From the NCBI GenBank assembly GCA_963732375.1, contig CAVSZE010000012.1:496001-560000 (forward strand): a stretch of DNA of 64,000 nucleotides, read 5' to 3'. The stretch is from RPQJ01 sp963732375 (lineage in GTDB: Bacteria; Pseudomonadota; Gammaproteobacteria; Steroidobacterales; Steroidobacteraceae). Under the pieces are notes generated by a model, which did no database searches, was not told the origin of the DNA, and saw only the letters and a program-made list of their open reading frames with translations. Below, in pieces: positions 27,288 through 38,796 of the stretch. The position numbers were made by a program, and so were the translations under genes. Position 1 is the first letter of the stretch. Each line of letters starts with the position of its first letter.

Positions 27288-27394
27288 CATTCTCCTTTTC
27301 GGAGGGGACATTCTCCTTTTTCCTGGCGCGTAGGCAGGTTAGAGAAGGCTCCCGCTACCGAAAAAGGAGAATGTCCCCTCCGAAAAGGAGAATG
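27288..27394. repeat. 35-bp perfect inverted repeat with 37-nt spacer (intergenic palindromic element)
   Basis: Left arm 27288-27322 and right arm 27360-27394 are exact reverse complements. Each arm itself contains two near-copies of the core GGGGACATTCTCCTTTT separated by GGA. A partial extra copy (GTTGGGGACATGAG) lies just outside the left arm. Transcribed, it would form a very stable hairpin 30 bp before the mnmA start, with a U-rich 5' arm. It has the form of a miniature palindromic intergenic repeat (REP or MITE-like). Confidence 0.9.
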
Positions 27395-27423
27395 TCCCCT
27401 GCCCGGTCGATAGAATTGCAGGC

Positions 27424-28553
27424 GTGAGCAGCCTCGATCGCGTTGTCCTTGGTATCTCCGGCGGCGTCGATTCCGCCGTCGCTGCTGCGCTTCTCAAGGA
27501 CGCGGGCCTGGATGTTCACGCTCTGTTCATGCGCAACTGGGAAGAGGACGACGACGCATACTGCACTGCGGCCGCCGACCTGCAGGACGCCCGTCGCACC
27601 TGCGATGAACTCGGCATCCCACTGCACACGGTCAGCTTCGCCGCGGATTACCGCGAGCGCGTATTCCGCCACTTCCTCGAAGAACTCGAGGCCGGCCGCA
27701 CGCCGAACCCCGACGTTGCCTGCAATCGCGAGATCAAGTTCGGTGTGTGCTTCGAGCACGCCGAGCGGCTTGGCGCGCGCTGGTTTGCAACCGGGCACTA
27801 CGCCCGGACCGCGTCGCTGGATGGAGGCACCTGCCTGCTTCGCGCCTCGGATGCCGCGAAGGACCAGACTTATTTCCTGCACACCGTGCCGGGCCCACTG
27901 CTTTCGCGAACCCTGTTCCCCATCGGCGGCCTGGCCAAGAGCGAGGTGCGGCGCATCGCGCGCGAGCGTGCGCTGCCGGTGCACGACAAGCGCGACAGCA
28001 CCGGGATCTGTTTCGTCGGCGAGCGGCCGTTTGCCGAGTTCCTCGCCAACTACCTTCCGGCGCGACCGGGCGACATCGAGACACCCGAAGGTCGCGGGGT
28101 GGGTCGCCACCGCGGGCTCATGTATTACACGCTTGGGCAACGGCAGGGCATCGAGATCGGCGGCGTGCGCGGCGCGTCCGAGGCACCGTGGTACGTGGCG
28201 ACAAAGGACCTGAGCCGCAACGTGCTGGTCGTGGTGCAGGATCACGATCATCCGCTGCTGATGAGCCTGGAATTCGAAACCGGGCCCGCGAACTGGATCG
28301 CCGGGTCACCTCCGTCGCGCAGCTTCACCTGCACCGTCAAGACGCGCTATCGCCAGGTGGACCAGCACTGTCACGTCGAGATTTCCGACGACGGCTGCTG
28401 CCTCGTCACGACCCGCCAGCCGCAGCGCGCCGTGACCCCCGGCCAGTCAGCCGTGTTCTACCAGGGCGAACGGTGCCTGGGAGGGGCAGTCATCGCCCGG
28501 ACCCGCTATAATTTGGCGGTTGCGTCGGGCCCGTTTGTTTCCCCGGAGGTTGC

Positions 28554-28557
<4 letters not shown>
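27424..28557 (+). CDS. mnmA: tRNA-specific 2-thiouridylase MnmA
   Basis: Uses ATP and a sulfur relay to make 2-thiouridine at the wobble position of Lys, Glu and Gln tRNAs. The 377 residues contain the PP-loop SGGVDS (12-17), catalytic Cys100 in DVACNREIKF and partner Cys196 in GICFVGE, and the GRTPNPD substrate segment. A GTG start at 27424 is used. The extended C-terminus ends VASGPFVSPEVA. The stop overlaps the acnA start (ATGA). The long inverted repeat immediately upstream may separate its expression from nudJ. Confidence 0.97.
28507..28512 (+). promoter_or_regulatory. Possible internal -10 (TATAAT) for acnA inside the mnmA 3' end
   Basis: A perfect TATAAT lies 41 bp upstream of the acnA ATG, coding for part of RYNL in MnmA. 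An aconitase gene would be expected to have its own control rather than depend on a tRNA-modification gene. The -35 position 17 bp upstream (GGGCAG) is poor, so the site is only suggestive. Confidence 0.3.
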
Positions 28558-31247
<2,690 letters not shown>

Positions 31248-31276
31248 AGCACGTTGCGACAGCAGACGTGTAGCGG

Positions 31277-32038
31277 ATGACTGGTGGTGATTCCGCTGTC
31301 TCGCTCGAGCCGCTGATCGAAGAGACGGCGGCCGTGCTGCGCGAAGCGCGGCACGTCTGCGTGCTTACGGGTGCGGGGGTCTCCGCCGAGAGTGGTGTCC
31401 CGACTTTCCGCGACGCGCTCACCGGGTTGTGGGAGAACTTCAATCCCGAGGACCTCGCCACACCCGAAGCCTTCGAGCGTGACCCGAAGCTCGTATGGGA
31501 CTGGTACGAGTCACGGCGCCTGATGATCCGCAGCGTCGAGCCGAACCCGGGCCACTTCGCCCTCGCGGAACTGGCTCGTCTCGTGCCCACGCTGACGCTC
31601 GTCACCCAGAACGTGGACGGACTGCACCAGCGAGCGGGCAGCAGCGGCGTGCTCGAGTACCACGGCAACATTCTGCGTGACCGCTGCACGGTTGAGCAGG
31701 TGATCGCCGATCGCTCCGCAGACGCCCGCCACGGCCTGCCGCGATGCGTCGCCTGCGGGGGACTGCTGCGGCCGGACGTCGTGTGGTTCGGCGAGGCAAT
31801 ACCCGCCGGGCCGATGATGGCCGCGGCCGAGGCCGCGCAGGACTGCGACGTGTTCCTGTCGGTCGGCACGTCGTCGCTCGTCTACCCGGCCGCCGGCCTC
31901 GCGGAAACGGCCCTGGTCGCGGGCGCGAAGGTGATCGAGATCAACCCGAGCCGTACCGATCTCTCGCCAGCCGCCGACTTCGTACTGGCCGGCCCCTCCG
32001 GCATGCTGCTGCCTCGGTTGCTCGCGGCGCTGCGGTAA
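31277..32038 (+). CDS. cobB: NAD-dependent protein deacylase, sirtuin (CobB-like)
   Basis: A 253-residue class III sirtuin. The NAD site is GAGVSAESGVPTFR (residues 32-45), TQNVDGLH (110-117) is complete, and the catalytic His is H129 in EYHGN. The Tyr-x-x-Arg pair (Y77, R80 in WYESRR) is the SIRT5/CobB hallmark for removing succinyl and other acidic acyl groups as well as acetyl. The zinc module shows only three cysteines (C137, then C157 and C160); the second residue of the first pair is replaced (CTVE), a variation seen in many bacterial members. It follows acnA by 29 bp in the same direction. Confidence 0.93.
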   Translation: MTGGDSAVSLEPLIEETAAVLREARHVCVLTGAGVSAESGVPTFRDALTGLWENFNPEDLATPEAFERDPKLVWDWYESRRLMIRSVEPNPGHFALAELARLVPTLTLVTQNVDGLHQRAGSSGVLEYHGNILRDRCTVEQVIADRSADARHGLPRCVACGGLLRPDVVWFGEAIPAGPMMAAAEAAQDCDVFLSVGTSSLVYPAAGLAETALVAGAKVIEINPSRTDLSPAADFVLAGPSGMLLPRLLAALR

Positions 32039-32399
32039 TCAACGCGCGCGCTGCTCGTTCGCGATCAAGCGTGCTGCGGCAACGTAGCACAGGACCGACA
32101 GAACGAGGACGCAGTCCATCGCGATGAGCACGGTCGTGAGCGGCGCCGGGTGGCCCTGCGCCGTGAGGTGGTCGCTGGCCGCGCCGGCGGCGAGGTTGCC
32201 GAGCGCGATTGCCAGGATGTTGAGCGACATCATCGTGAAGCCGATGACCGTCGAGCGCATGCTGACCGGCATGCGCTCCTGGATGAACGAAAGGCAGCTG
32301 CCGTACATCGACAGCGTCAGGAAGAAGCTGGCCATGAGACCGCGTAGAACAACGGGCTGCCGTATTCGGCAAAGCGGCACGCGATCATCAGGACACGAG
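32039..32399 (-). pseudogene. Decayed MFS transporter, C-terminal remnant
   Basis: The open frame 32039-32380 (GTG start, 113 residues) contains only two or three last membrane segments of a major-facilitator transporter (MASFFLTLSMYGSCLSFIQER, in parts FFLTLSMYG and SFIQER; then STVIGFTMMSLNILAIALG). The immediately preceding transporter-like peptide IACRFAEYGSPLFYA is found in a different frame (about 32345-32390), which points to a frameshift as well as loss of the N-terminal ten or so helices. The piece directly abuts the stop of the next gene upstream, the BASS-like transporter. It is unlikely to make a functional product. Confidence 0.75.
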
Positions 32400-32408
32400 A
32401 TTCCCGAC

Positions 32409-33251
32409 CTAGCGGCGGCGCCAGTACATGTACGGCAGTATCGTCAGCGCCGAAACGACGATGTACGAGAGCACCGTGATCTTCACCCCGAAGGGCGCTC
32501 CATTCACGGCAACCACCAGCAGCGCGAGGCCGGGGTTGCGGGCGGAGCTGCTGATCGCGACGGCAGTGCGGGTCGCCGGATCAGGTCCGCCGAGCGCGTG
32601 TCCGACCGCAATGGCGCCGATCGTGGTCAGGCACGCGGCCACCGCCACGTACGGCCCGGCGCGGAGTATCGCTCCCCAGAAGCCGATGATCGCAAGGACG
32701 GCGAGCATGGCGATCAGCACTTTCCAGATGAGATCCAGCCCCCGCTTGATCCACGCCGCCACTGGCGGTAGAAATCGTCCGACAGTGACGCCGAGGCCGA
32801 GTGGCAGCAGCTGCGCGATGAACACCTGCCTCATCAGCTGCATCGGTTCGACGTGCGCGCTGCCCGAATAGACCTGGTTCAGCACCGCGATCGACACCGG
32901 CATCGACACCACCGACAGCAGGGCCACCGTCACCTGCAGTCCCGGGGCAAACGAACGGTGCCCACCCGCGGAGAGCGAGCGCTGCAGGGCGACCGGCGCG
33001 CCCGGCGCGATCGCCATGACCAGCAGCCCGACCTCCGCCGCCCTGGGCAGGTCAAGCAACCGCGCGACAGCCATTGCGACGGCCGGGACGGCTACCAGCA
33101 CGGCAAACAGCGCCTTCAGCATCAGGCCCGGCCGTCGCCACAGCCACAGGAACTCGCCCGGCACGATGCCGAGTCCGACGTCGAACATGACGGTGCAGAC
33201 GGTTGCCAACGCGAAACCCGACAGCAACCACTCTGGTACCAGCGAAGACAT
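32409..33251 (-). CDS. Bile acid:sodium symporter (BASS)-like transporter
   Basis: A 280-residue inner-membrane protein with about nine hydrophobic segments. The SSSARNPGLALLV stretch near residue 235 and the APGAPVALQRSLSAGG region near 82 match the two conserved crossover regions of BASS-type secondary transporters. The N-terminus has no separate signal peptide; the first membrane segment begins at about residue 8. It ends 12 bp after nothing but the DUF2254 gene upstream, with which it is probably co-transcribed. The transported compound cannot be told; relatives move organic anions, keto acids or arsenite. Confidence 0.75.
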   Translation of the reverse strand: MSSLVPEWLLSGFALATVCTVMFDVGLGIVPGEFLWLWRRPGLMLKALFAVLVAVPAVAMAVARLLDLPRAAEVGLLVMAIAPGAPVALQRSLSAGGHRSFAPGLQVTVALLSVVSMPVSIAVLNQVYSGSAHVEPMQLMRQVFIAQLLPLGLGVTVGRFLPPVAAWIKRGLDLIWKVLIAMLAVLAIIGFWGAILRAGPYVAVAACLTTIGAIAVGHALGGPDPATRTAVAISSSARNPGLALLVVAVNGAPFGVKITVLSYIVVSALTILPYMYWRRR

Positions 33252-33263
33252 TCCAGCCGCCGT

Positions 33264-34637
33264 TCAGGCCCGGGTACCGCCGTAGGCTGCGCCCCCGAGC
33301 CCCTGGGAATCGGGGACGCGGGCGAGCGCCAGGTCCTCCGCGAACGGGAAGTACTGCGCAAGCGTGCGGTCCAGCAGGTCCAACTGTGCGCGGAGCGCGG
33401 CATGCCTGGGCTCGGGCAGCGAATGCACGAGGTTCTCGAGCATCGCCCGCATGCGGCGTGCGACCTGCATGTTGCTGGCCCCGCATGCACGGATCTCGCT
33501 ACATGCGAGGTTCACGAAGTCAGCCCAGTTGGGTGTGCGGAGAATCAGCCGCGTGCGACCGTCGGTGTCGTGGATCGTGTCATCGTGCAGGCGTCGCTTG
33601 CCGACCAGCCGTAGCAGCCGGTGGATCTGGTCGATGGCGAGGACCCCCGTCGTCGGGTCGTTGATCGCCGGCGACAAGGCCTTGAGCCCGATGTCGACGA
33701 GGATTCGCAGCGAGAACATCGGGTCCTGCTCCATCGTGCGCTCCGGGCCGAAGGCGACAGCCTCCCTGAGTACGCCATCGCTGATCGCCGCCGCGCCGCC
33801 GTACAGGTTGAACAGCGGTTCGTCCGCAGCCACGAAGTCGCCGACCTGCGGCACGAGCTCGATGACGCCATCGACGTGCCTCGCCTTGGCCACCAGCTGG
33901 TCGATGTCCACCGCGAGCAGGCTTTCCGATCGGCCCTTGTGGAGCACAACCCGCGCGATCCCCCCAATCACGCCCGCAGGTACCGGCTCGCCCTCCGAGC
34001 CCTCGTGCGGATAGACTCCCCGCACGACCTCCATGCCTTCGTCGCAGACGAGCGAGACGATGCGCACCGGGCGCAGCAGCCGGGCCGTGTAGTCGATCAG
34101 GAAGAGAAACGCCGCGAGGCTGGCGACCCCCAGCAGCGCGGCCACGAAGGTCGCCAGCTGGTTGACCGTCGCCTCGGTGCGGTTCAGGCAGCTGATGGCG
34201 AACAGCATCGTAAACACGTTCAGGCCTACCGAGTACTTGATGACCTGATCCCGCAGCAGCGTGGTAGCGATGATCCGCGGCGTCATCTGGCCGCTCGCAA
34301 CCTGGATCGCCACCAGCAGCGAGCCGAAAGTGAAAACCACAAACGACAGCGTCAGCGTGATGACCGAGTCGAACATGGCCTGGGCCCCGGCTACGCCCAT
34401 CCCGGTCAGGTCCCAGGTGACCCATCGGTCGAAAAAGTGCAGCAGGCGGAAGACCAGGCGCTCGAGAACCACGGCCAGGATCGGCACGACCCATAGGGTC
34501 GAACGAAGGTAACTTATGGTCCGGTAGATCCGGCTCCAGCCCACGTAGGCACGGACTTGCTGCATGAATTGACTTCGTGCCGGCCCCGACAGCCCGCGAG
34601 CCAGGCTGGATGAGTTGTCCTGGTCACCTGCATTCAT
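33264..34637 (-). CDS. DUF2254 membrane protein
   Basis: A 457-residue protein of the DUF2254 family, whose function is not known. The ATG at 34637 is preferred to a start 20 codons upstream. Four membrane segments occupy the first 170 residues or so (STLWVVPILAVVLERLVF, SVITLTLSFVVFTFGSLLV, YSVGLNVFTMLFAISC, FVAALLGVASLAAFLFLID, each quoted alone). A soluble C-terminal domain follows, with the family motif SPAINDPTTGVLAIDQI (near residue 330) and RILVDIGLKALSPA. It probably forms an operon with the BASS-like gene 12 bp downstream. Confidence 0.85.
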   Translation of the reverse strand: MNAGDQDNSSSLARGLSGPARSQFMQQVRAYVGWSRIYRTISYLRSTLWVVPILAVVLERLVFRLLHFFDRWVTWDLTGMGVAGAQAMFDSVITLTLSFVVFTFGSLLVAIQVASGQMTPRIIATTLLRDQVIKYSVGLNVFTMLFAISCLNRTEATVNQLATFVAALLGVASLAAFLFLIDYTARLLRPVRIVSLVCDEGMEVVRGVYPHEGSEGEPVPAGVIGGIARVVLHKGRSESLLAVDIDQLVAKARHVDGVIELVPQVGDFVAADEPLFNLYGGAAAISDGVLREAVAFGPERTMEQDPMFSLRILVDIGLKALSPAINDPTTGVLAIDQIHRLLRLVGKRRLHDDTIHDTDGRTRLILRTPNWADFVNLACSEIRACGASNMQVARRMRAMLENLVHSLPEPRHAALRAQLDLLDRTLAQYFPFAEDLALARVPDSQGLGGAAYGGTRA

Positions 34638-34949
34638 CACGTCGCCACCCCCCGGTTGAAGGCCGCCTGCCTGCAGCGCGCGCCGGCCTGTTTCCACGCG
34701 GCTTGCGCAAACTATGCCGAGGGCACGTCGGTGGCAAGGTGGCCGCAGCCGTCTGCCCCTGCTAGCACCACAGGATGCCCAGGTCCAGACGCCGGCAACG
34801 AACTTTCCGGTCGGCCTGCGGAAACTACGGTGGCCGCCATTCCCGGACTCCGATAAGCAACAAAAAGCGTGTTGCCCCCTCGGCGGGCGGGCCTGACTCC
34901 CGGGATCGCGCTAGTATTGCCGCCGAACTACTCGAACGACTCATCGCCC
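34638..34949. other. Divergent intergenic region
   Basis: These 312 bp separate the divergent DUF2254 and VIT-like genes and must contain both promoters. A TAGTAT hexamer at about 34912-34917 is a weak -10 candidate for the rightward gene. Two short similar stretches (around 34702 and 34815, sharing TGCG-AAACTA) are noted. No RNA gene, terminator or longer repeat was recognised. Confidence 0.5.
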
Positions 34950-35621
34950 ATGACAATCCGACAGTCTTTCGTCAACAAGTACCTCGATCCTGCCACCAGC
35001 ATGGGCGAGATCCTGTTTGGCCTGATCATGACGCTCACCTTCACACTGGGTGCAGGACTCGCGATCCAGGAAGACGGTGCCGAGGGTGCCCGGGCGCTTC
35101 TGATAGCGACCATTGGCTGCAATATCGCCTGGGGCGTCATTGACGGCGTGTTCTACGTGCTGGGGCAGCTCTTCGAGCGGGGCCGTCGACGCAGGGTGAT
35201 ACAGCTCGTCCGCGGCGCGAAGAAAGACTCTGATGCCGAGACCCTGGTTGCCGGCGAACTGGATGACATCATTGAAAAGGTGATGACGCCCGACGAACGC
35301 CGGAAGCTCTACGTTCGTATCATAGAGCAGGTCCGGACAGGCGAGATCCCACCGAACCCCATTACACGGGACGACGTGATGGGCGGCATCGCAAGCTTCT
35401 GGCTGGTGTTCTTCGCCAGCCTGCCGGCCGCGATCCCGTTTCTGTTCATCGACGACGCAAGGATTGCCCTGCGCGCCTCGAACGCCGTGCTCCTGGCGCT
35501 TCTGTTCTTAGCCGGCTTCCGTTGGGCACGTTACACTACTGCACGGCCAGCAATCACGGGACTCGTATTTCTGGTTTTCGGCGCAGCCCTGGTCGCGATG
35601 ACCATCGCTCTCGGCGGCTGA
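34950..35621 (+). CDS. VIT1/CCC1-like integral membrane protein
   Basis: A 223-residue membrane protein. It begins MTIRQSFVNKYLDPATSMGE and has an N-terminal pair of helices (ILFGLIMTLTFTLGAGLA; LLIATIGCNIAWGVIDGVFYVLG). A charged cytoplasmic stretch with MTPDERRKLYVRIIEQV follows, then three C-terminal helices. This layout, including EILFGLIMTLTFT and CNIAWGVIDG, is that of the bacterial branch of VIT1/CCC1-like proteins, whose characterised eukaryotic relatives move iron or manganese. Transport by this branch has not been shown, so the function is open. It precedes DUF3302 by 33 bp and may lead the efflux operon. Confidence 0.7.
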   Translation: MTIRQSFVNKYLDPATSMGEILFGLIMTLTFTLGAGLAIQEDGAEGARALLIATIGCNIAWGVIDGVFYVLGQLFERGRRRRVIQLVRGAKKDSDAETLVAGELDDIIEKVMTPDERRKLYVRIIEQVRTGEIPPNPITRDDVMGGIASFWLVFFASLPAAIPFLFIDDARIALRASNAVLLALLFLAGFRWARYTTARPAITGLVFLVFGAALVAMTIALGG

Positions 35622-35654
35622 CCTTACGAACACGATCATTCCAGGAAATTGCAC

Positions 35655-36152
35655 ATGACCTCACTGGCGAATCGGCGCACACGAATGGCCATCGGGCTGC
35701 TCGCGGGGCTCGCGAACGCGCTTGCCTCCTCGGCGGCGTGCGCATCCGCTTTCGCCGGCGAGGCGCTTGATACCGCGGCCAACGTGCTGGCGTGGGTAGT
35801 GCTGATCGTCGTCCCGATCATCGGCATCGTGGTGTTCTGGCTGGTGCACATCCTCCCGGAGAAGGTCGCCGAGAAAAAGAGACACCCTCAGGCCAAGGCG
35901 ATACAGGTGCTGTGCCTGCTGTCGCTGGTGTTCGGCGGGATGTTGTGGCCCTTTGCCTGGCTCTGGGCCTATTCGAAGCCCGTGATGTACAAGATGGCGT
36001 ACGGCACCGACGTCGCCGATCACGAGCATGGCGACGCAGGCACGGAAGCACCTGTTGCGGCTGCACCCGCAGCGGCGCACGAGGAAATGGCGCGGCTGCG
36101 CGAGCGGCTTGCCCACCTCGAGGCACAGACCAGGCAGGAGGCTCGCGGCTGA
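35655..36152 (+). CDS. DUF3302 inner-membrane protein (YibI-like)
   Basis: A 165-residue protein with an N-terminal signal or anchor (MTSLANRRTRMAIGLLAGLA), two membrane segments (VLAWVVLIVVPIIGIVVFWL and VLCLLSLVFGGMLWPFAWLW) and a C-terminal coiled-coil-prone tail (AAHEEMARLRERLAHLEAQ). It matches DUF3302, whose E. coli member yibI stands next to the HlyD-like yibH. The same pairing is seen here: the stop and the next start share TGATG. A role as an accessory membrane partner of the HlyD protein is inferred from this conserved pairing. Confidence 0.85.
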   Translation: MTSLANRRTRMAIGLLAGLANALASSAACASAFAGEALDTAANVLAWVVLIVVPIIGIVVFWLVHILPEKVAEKKRHPQAKAIQVLCLLSLVFGGMLWPFAWLWAYSKPVMYKMAYGTDVADHEHGDAGTEAPVAAAPAAAHEEMARLRERLAHLEAQTRQEARG

Positions 36153-37333
36153 TGGAAATCCTCCTGCTCGGGATCTACGCGTTCTTCGCCTGGCTGGTCT
36201 TCTTCAAGTTCAAATGGCTGCCGTGGAACATCACGAGCCAGGTCATCACCATAACGATCCCGATCATCGGGATCACCGCGCTGATCCTGTTCCTGAACAT
36301 CGCGGCGCCCTCCTCGCCCGACGTGCGCGTCATGAACTACGTGGTGCCGATCAATCCGCGGGTCGCCGGCAAGGTCATCGCTGTTCCGGTCGAACCGAAC
36401 AAGCACGTCAAGAAGGGCGACGTGCTCTTCAAACTCGACCCGGTGCCCTTCGAGATCCAGGTCCGCTCGGCCGACGCGAACATCACCCAGCTCCGAGCGA
36501 AACTGGTCTCGGCCAACGCCAATGCGCACAACCTGGGCGAGCAGCTCAAGCAGGCGTCGAGCCAGCAGGGCGTAGCGACCACGCAGCTCGCGCTCGCTCG
36601 CAAACGCGTCGAGGAATACCAGGAGCTGGCGAAGACCGGGGCCGGAAACCGCTTCGACCTGGAGCAGGCGCAGGCCGACGTGGCCAAGTACCAGAATGAC
36701 GTCCAGGCCGCCCAGTCCAATGTAGCGCAGGCCCAGGAAAACCTCGCTGCGAAGACCCCGGCCGGCGTACAGCAGGAAGTAGCGCAGGTCCTGGCGCAGA
36801 TTGCCCAGGCCGAGGCACAGCTCGCCGATGCACAGTGGCAGCTCGGGGAAGCCGTGCAGCACGCGCCCGCCGACGGAACGGTGGTGGCCCTCGCGCTGCG
36901 TCCGGGGGTGATGACCGTCCCGTTCCCCGCGTTCCCGGCGATGACCTTCGTCGAGGACGAGCAGTGGGTGGTCGCGTTCTTTGGCCAGAACGAGGTGCGC
37001 AACATCGAGGCGGGCAACGAGGCGGAGATCGCGCTCAAGACCTACCCCGGCCGCATCATAAAGTGCAAGGTCGATGCGATCATCTGGGCCACCGCCCAGG
37101 GACAGCTCCCGATCAGCGGCATGCTGCCGAATACCGGATTCGGATCGGCGCCCGAGATGCGGCTCGCCGTGAAACTCAATCCTGAAGGAAAGGACGCCGA
37201 GCTATTCCTCGCGCCTGGGGCCCGCGGCAATGGGGCCGTCTACACCGAACATGAAAAGCCGATCCAGATCCTCCGCAAGGTGTTCATGCGAGTCGGCGCC
37301 AAGCTCGACTGGCTGGTCCTCAAGCTGCATTGA
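36152..37333 (+). CDS. HlyD-family membrane fusion protein (YibH-like)
   Basis: A 393-residue periplasmic adaptor. Two N-terminal hydrophobic stretches (LLLGIYAFFAWLVFF and ITIPIIGITALILFLNIA) anchor it. A lipoyl-like half (VVPINPRVAGKVIAVPVEPN, in part RVAGKVIAVPV; VKKGDVLFKLDP) is followed by a long alpha-hairpin of about 130 residues rich in Ala and Gln (residues about 100-225). The second lipoyl half (HAPADGTVVALALRPG) and a beta-barrel domain (WVVAFFGQNEVRNIEAGNEAEI) complete the family layout. It overlaps the upstream DUF3302 stop by one base and the downstream NodT start by one base. No inner-membrane RND, MFS or ABC pump gene lies next to it. Confidence 0.92.
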   Translation: MEILLLGIYAFFAWLVFFKFKWLPWNITSQVITITIPIIGITALILFLNIAAPSSPDVRVMNYVVPINPRVAGKVIAVPVEPNKHVKKGDVLFKLDPVPFEIQVRSADANITQLRAKLVSANANAHNLGEQLKQASSQQGVATTQLALARKRVEEYQELAKTGAGNRFDLEQAQADVAKYQNDVQAAQSNVAQAQENLAAKTPAGVQQEVAQVLAQIAQAEAQLADAQWQLGEAVQHAPADGTVVALALRPGVMTVPFPAFPAMTFVEDEQWVVAFFGQNEVRNIEAGNEAEIALKTYPGRIIKCKVDAIIWATAQGQLPISGMLPNTGFGSAPEMRLAVKLNPEGKDAELFLAPGARGNGAVYTEHEKPIQILRKVFMRVGAKLDWLVLKLH

Positions 37334-38772
37334 TGGGCACCATGGGCTCCAGAATCCTCATCATCGCTGCGGCCTGCATCGCAGGGCTTGCTGCCTGCGC
37401 GGTCAAGCCGCCGCCGCAGCCCGACAAAGTCCGCACGGACGCACTGCAAGGCACCGAGGTCCGTGCCACCTGGGCCAAGGCCGATGCAGCAGGTGCCGAC
37501 GCGACAGCGGTGGCGGTCAACGACAACTGGCTCTCGACATTCGACAATCCCCAGCTCACGGCGCTGGTGAACGAAGCCATCGCCCGGAACCCCGACCTGC
37601 GGGCGGCCGGGGCGCAGGTCGAGCAGGCGGCGGCCTATGCCCGCTCGGCGCAGGCCCAGTTGCTGCCCTGGTTCAACCTGCTCGGCACCGGCGGCGTAAA
37701 GGCCGGCGGCGGATCGGACCTTTCGTCTGCCCTGAGCGGCATCATGCTCGGCGTCTCGTGGGAACCTGACCTCTGGGGCCGACTGCGCTACGGACGCAAC
37801 GCTGCCGACGACACTTACGCATCTGCACAGGCGGATTTCGAGTTCGCCCGGCAGTCGCTGGCAGCACAGGTTGCCCGCAGCTGGTTCATGGCCATCGAGA
37901 CGAAACTGCAGCTCGATGCCGCGGAGTCGATGGCCACGTCGGCGCGCAGCCTCGTCTCGCTGGCGCAGGATCGCGAGCGCGTGGGCAACGGCAGCCAGAA
38001 GGACGTGGCACTCGCCCGGGCAGGTCTCGGCACGATGGAGGACTCGGTAACCCAGGCCAGGCTCGCGCACGAGCAGGCCGTGAGGTCGCTCGAGACCATT
38101 CTCGGCCGCTATCCGGCCACCGAACTCGCGGTTGCGTCCGAGCTGCCGGCGATGCCAGGACCCGTGCCGGTCGGCATGCCATTGAGCATGCTGGAAAGGC
38201 GCCCCGACGTAATTGCCGCCGAGCGTCGCGTGGCGGCGGCGTTCAATCGCGTCGGCGAAGCCAAGGCCGCGCAGCTGCCCACGATTCGACTGAATGCCAG
38301 CGTGGCCGCGCTGAGCAGCGACGTGCTTCAGCTGAAGGACGACTACAGCAACCCGAGCGCCGGTGCAGGCGGGACACTGTTTGCGCCGCTGTACCATGGC
38401 GGAGCCTTGAGGGCCCAGGTCGAGCTGAAGACGGCTGAGCAGAAGGAAGCCGTCGCCCGCTATGGCAGCCAGGTGCTGCGCGCGCTGGGCGACGTCGAGA
38501 ACGCGCTGTCAGCCTCCCAGGTCCTGTCGCAGCGCGTGGCGATCCTCGGGCAGGTGCTGGACGACCAGCAGAAGGCGCTGGAGTACGACCAGCAGGCCTA
38601 CCGGGTCGGTCGCCAGGACATGCGCGGCGTCCAGCAACAGCAGCAGCAGGTCCAGGCGGCCCGCGCGAACTACCTGCGTGCGAGGAGCGACGAACTCGCA
38701 CAGCGCGTCAACCTGCACCTGGTGCTGGGCGGCAGCTTCGCCGAACGCGTTCCGCTGGCGTCGGCTCAGTAG
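37333..38772 (+). CDS. Outer-membrane efflux lipoprotein, NodT family
   Basis: A 479-residue TolC-like channel. The signal peptide ends in a lipobox LAAC (residues about 19-22), so the mature protein is a lipoprotein, as in NodT/OprM. Two OEP repeats are evident: DNPQLTALVNEAIARNPDLRAAGAQVEQA (quoted in part as LVNEAIARNPDLRAA) with SWEPDLWGRLR, and RRPDVIAAERRVAAAFNRVGEAKAAQLPTI (in part RRPDVIAAERR). A run of five glutamines occurs near residue 440. The ATG at 37333 shares its A with the HlyD stop. Together with DUF3302 and HlyD it would form the periplasm-spanning part of an export system. Confidence 0.93.
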   Translation: MGTMGSRILIIAAACIAGLAACAVKPPPQPDKVRTDALQGTEVRATWAKADAAGADATAVAVNDNWLSTFDNPQLTALVNEAIARNPDLRAAGAQVEQAAAYARSAQAQLLPWFNLLGTGGVKAGGGSDLSSALSGIMLGVSWEPDLWGRLRYGRNAADDTYASAQADFEFARQSLAAQVARSWFMAIETKLQLDAAESMATSARSLVSLAQDRERVGNGSQKDVALARAGLGTMEDSVTQARLAHEQAVRSLETILGRYPATELAVASELPAMPGPVPVGMPLSMLERRPDVIAAERRVAAAFNRVGEAKAAQLPTIRLNASVAALSSDVLQLKDDYSNPSAGAGGTLFAPLYHGGALRAQVELKTAEQKEAVARYGSQVLRALGDVENALSASQVLSQRVAILGQVLDDQQKALEYDQQAYRVGRQDMRGVQQQQQQVQAARANYLRARSDELAQRVNLHLVLGGSFAERVPLASAQ

Positions 38773-38796
38773 GGTCCGCGGGTCCTTTTTATCGGC

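Noticed and set aside
34680..34830. Two similar stretches sharing TGCG-AAACTA in the DUF2254/VIT-like gap
   Set aside because: Only about 13 of 17 bases match, and there is no further copy; too weak to call a repeat or operator.
38773..38796. GGGTCCGCGGGTCCTTTTT-like stretch after the NodT gene as a terminator
   Set aside because: The two GGGTCC units are direct, not inverted, so no stem forms; the U-run alone is not enough.
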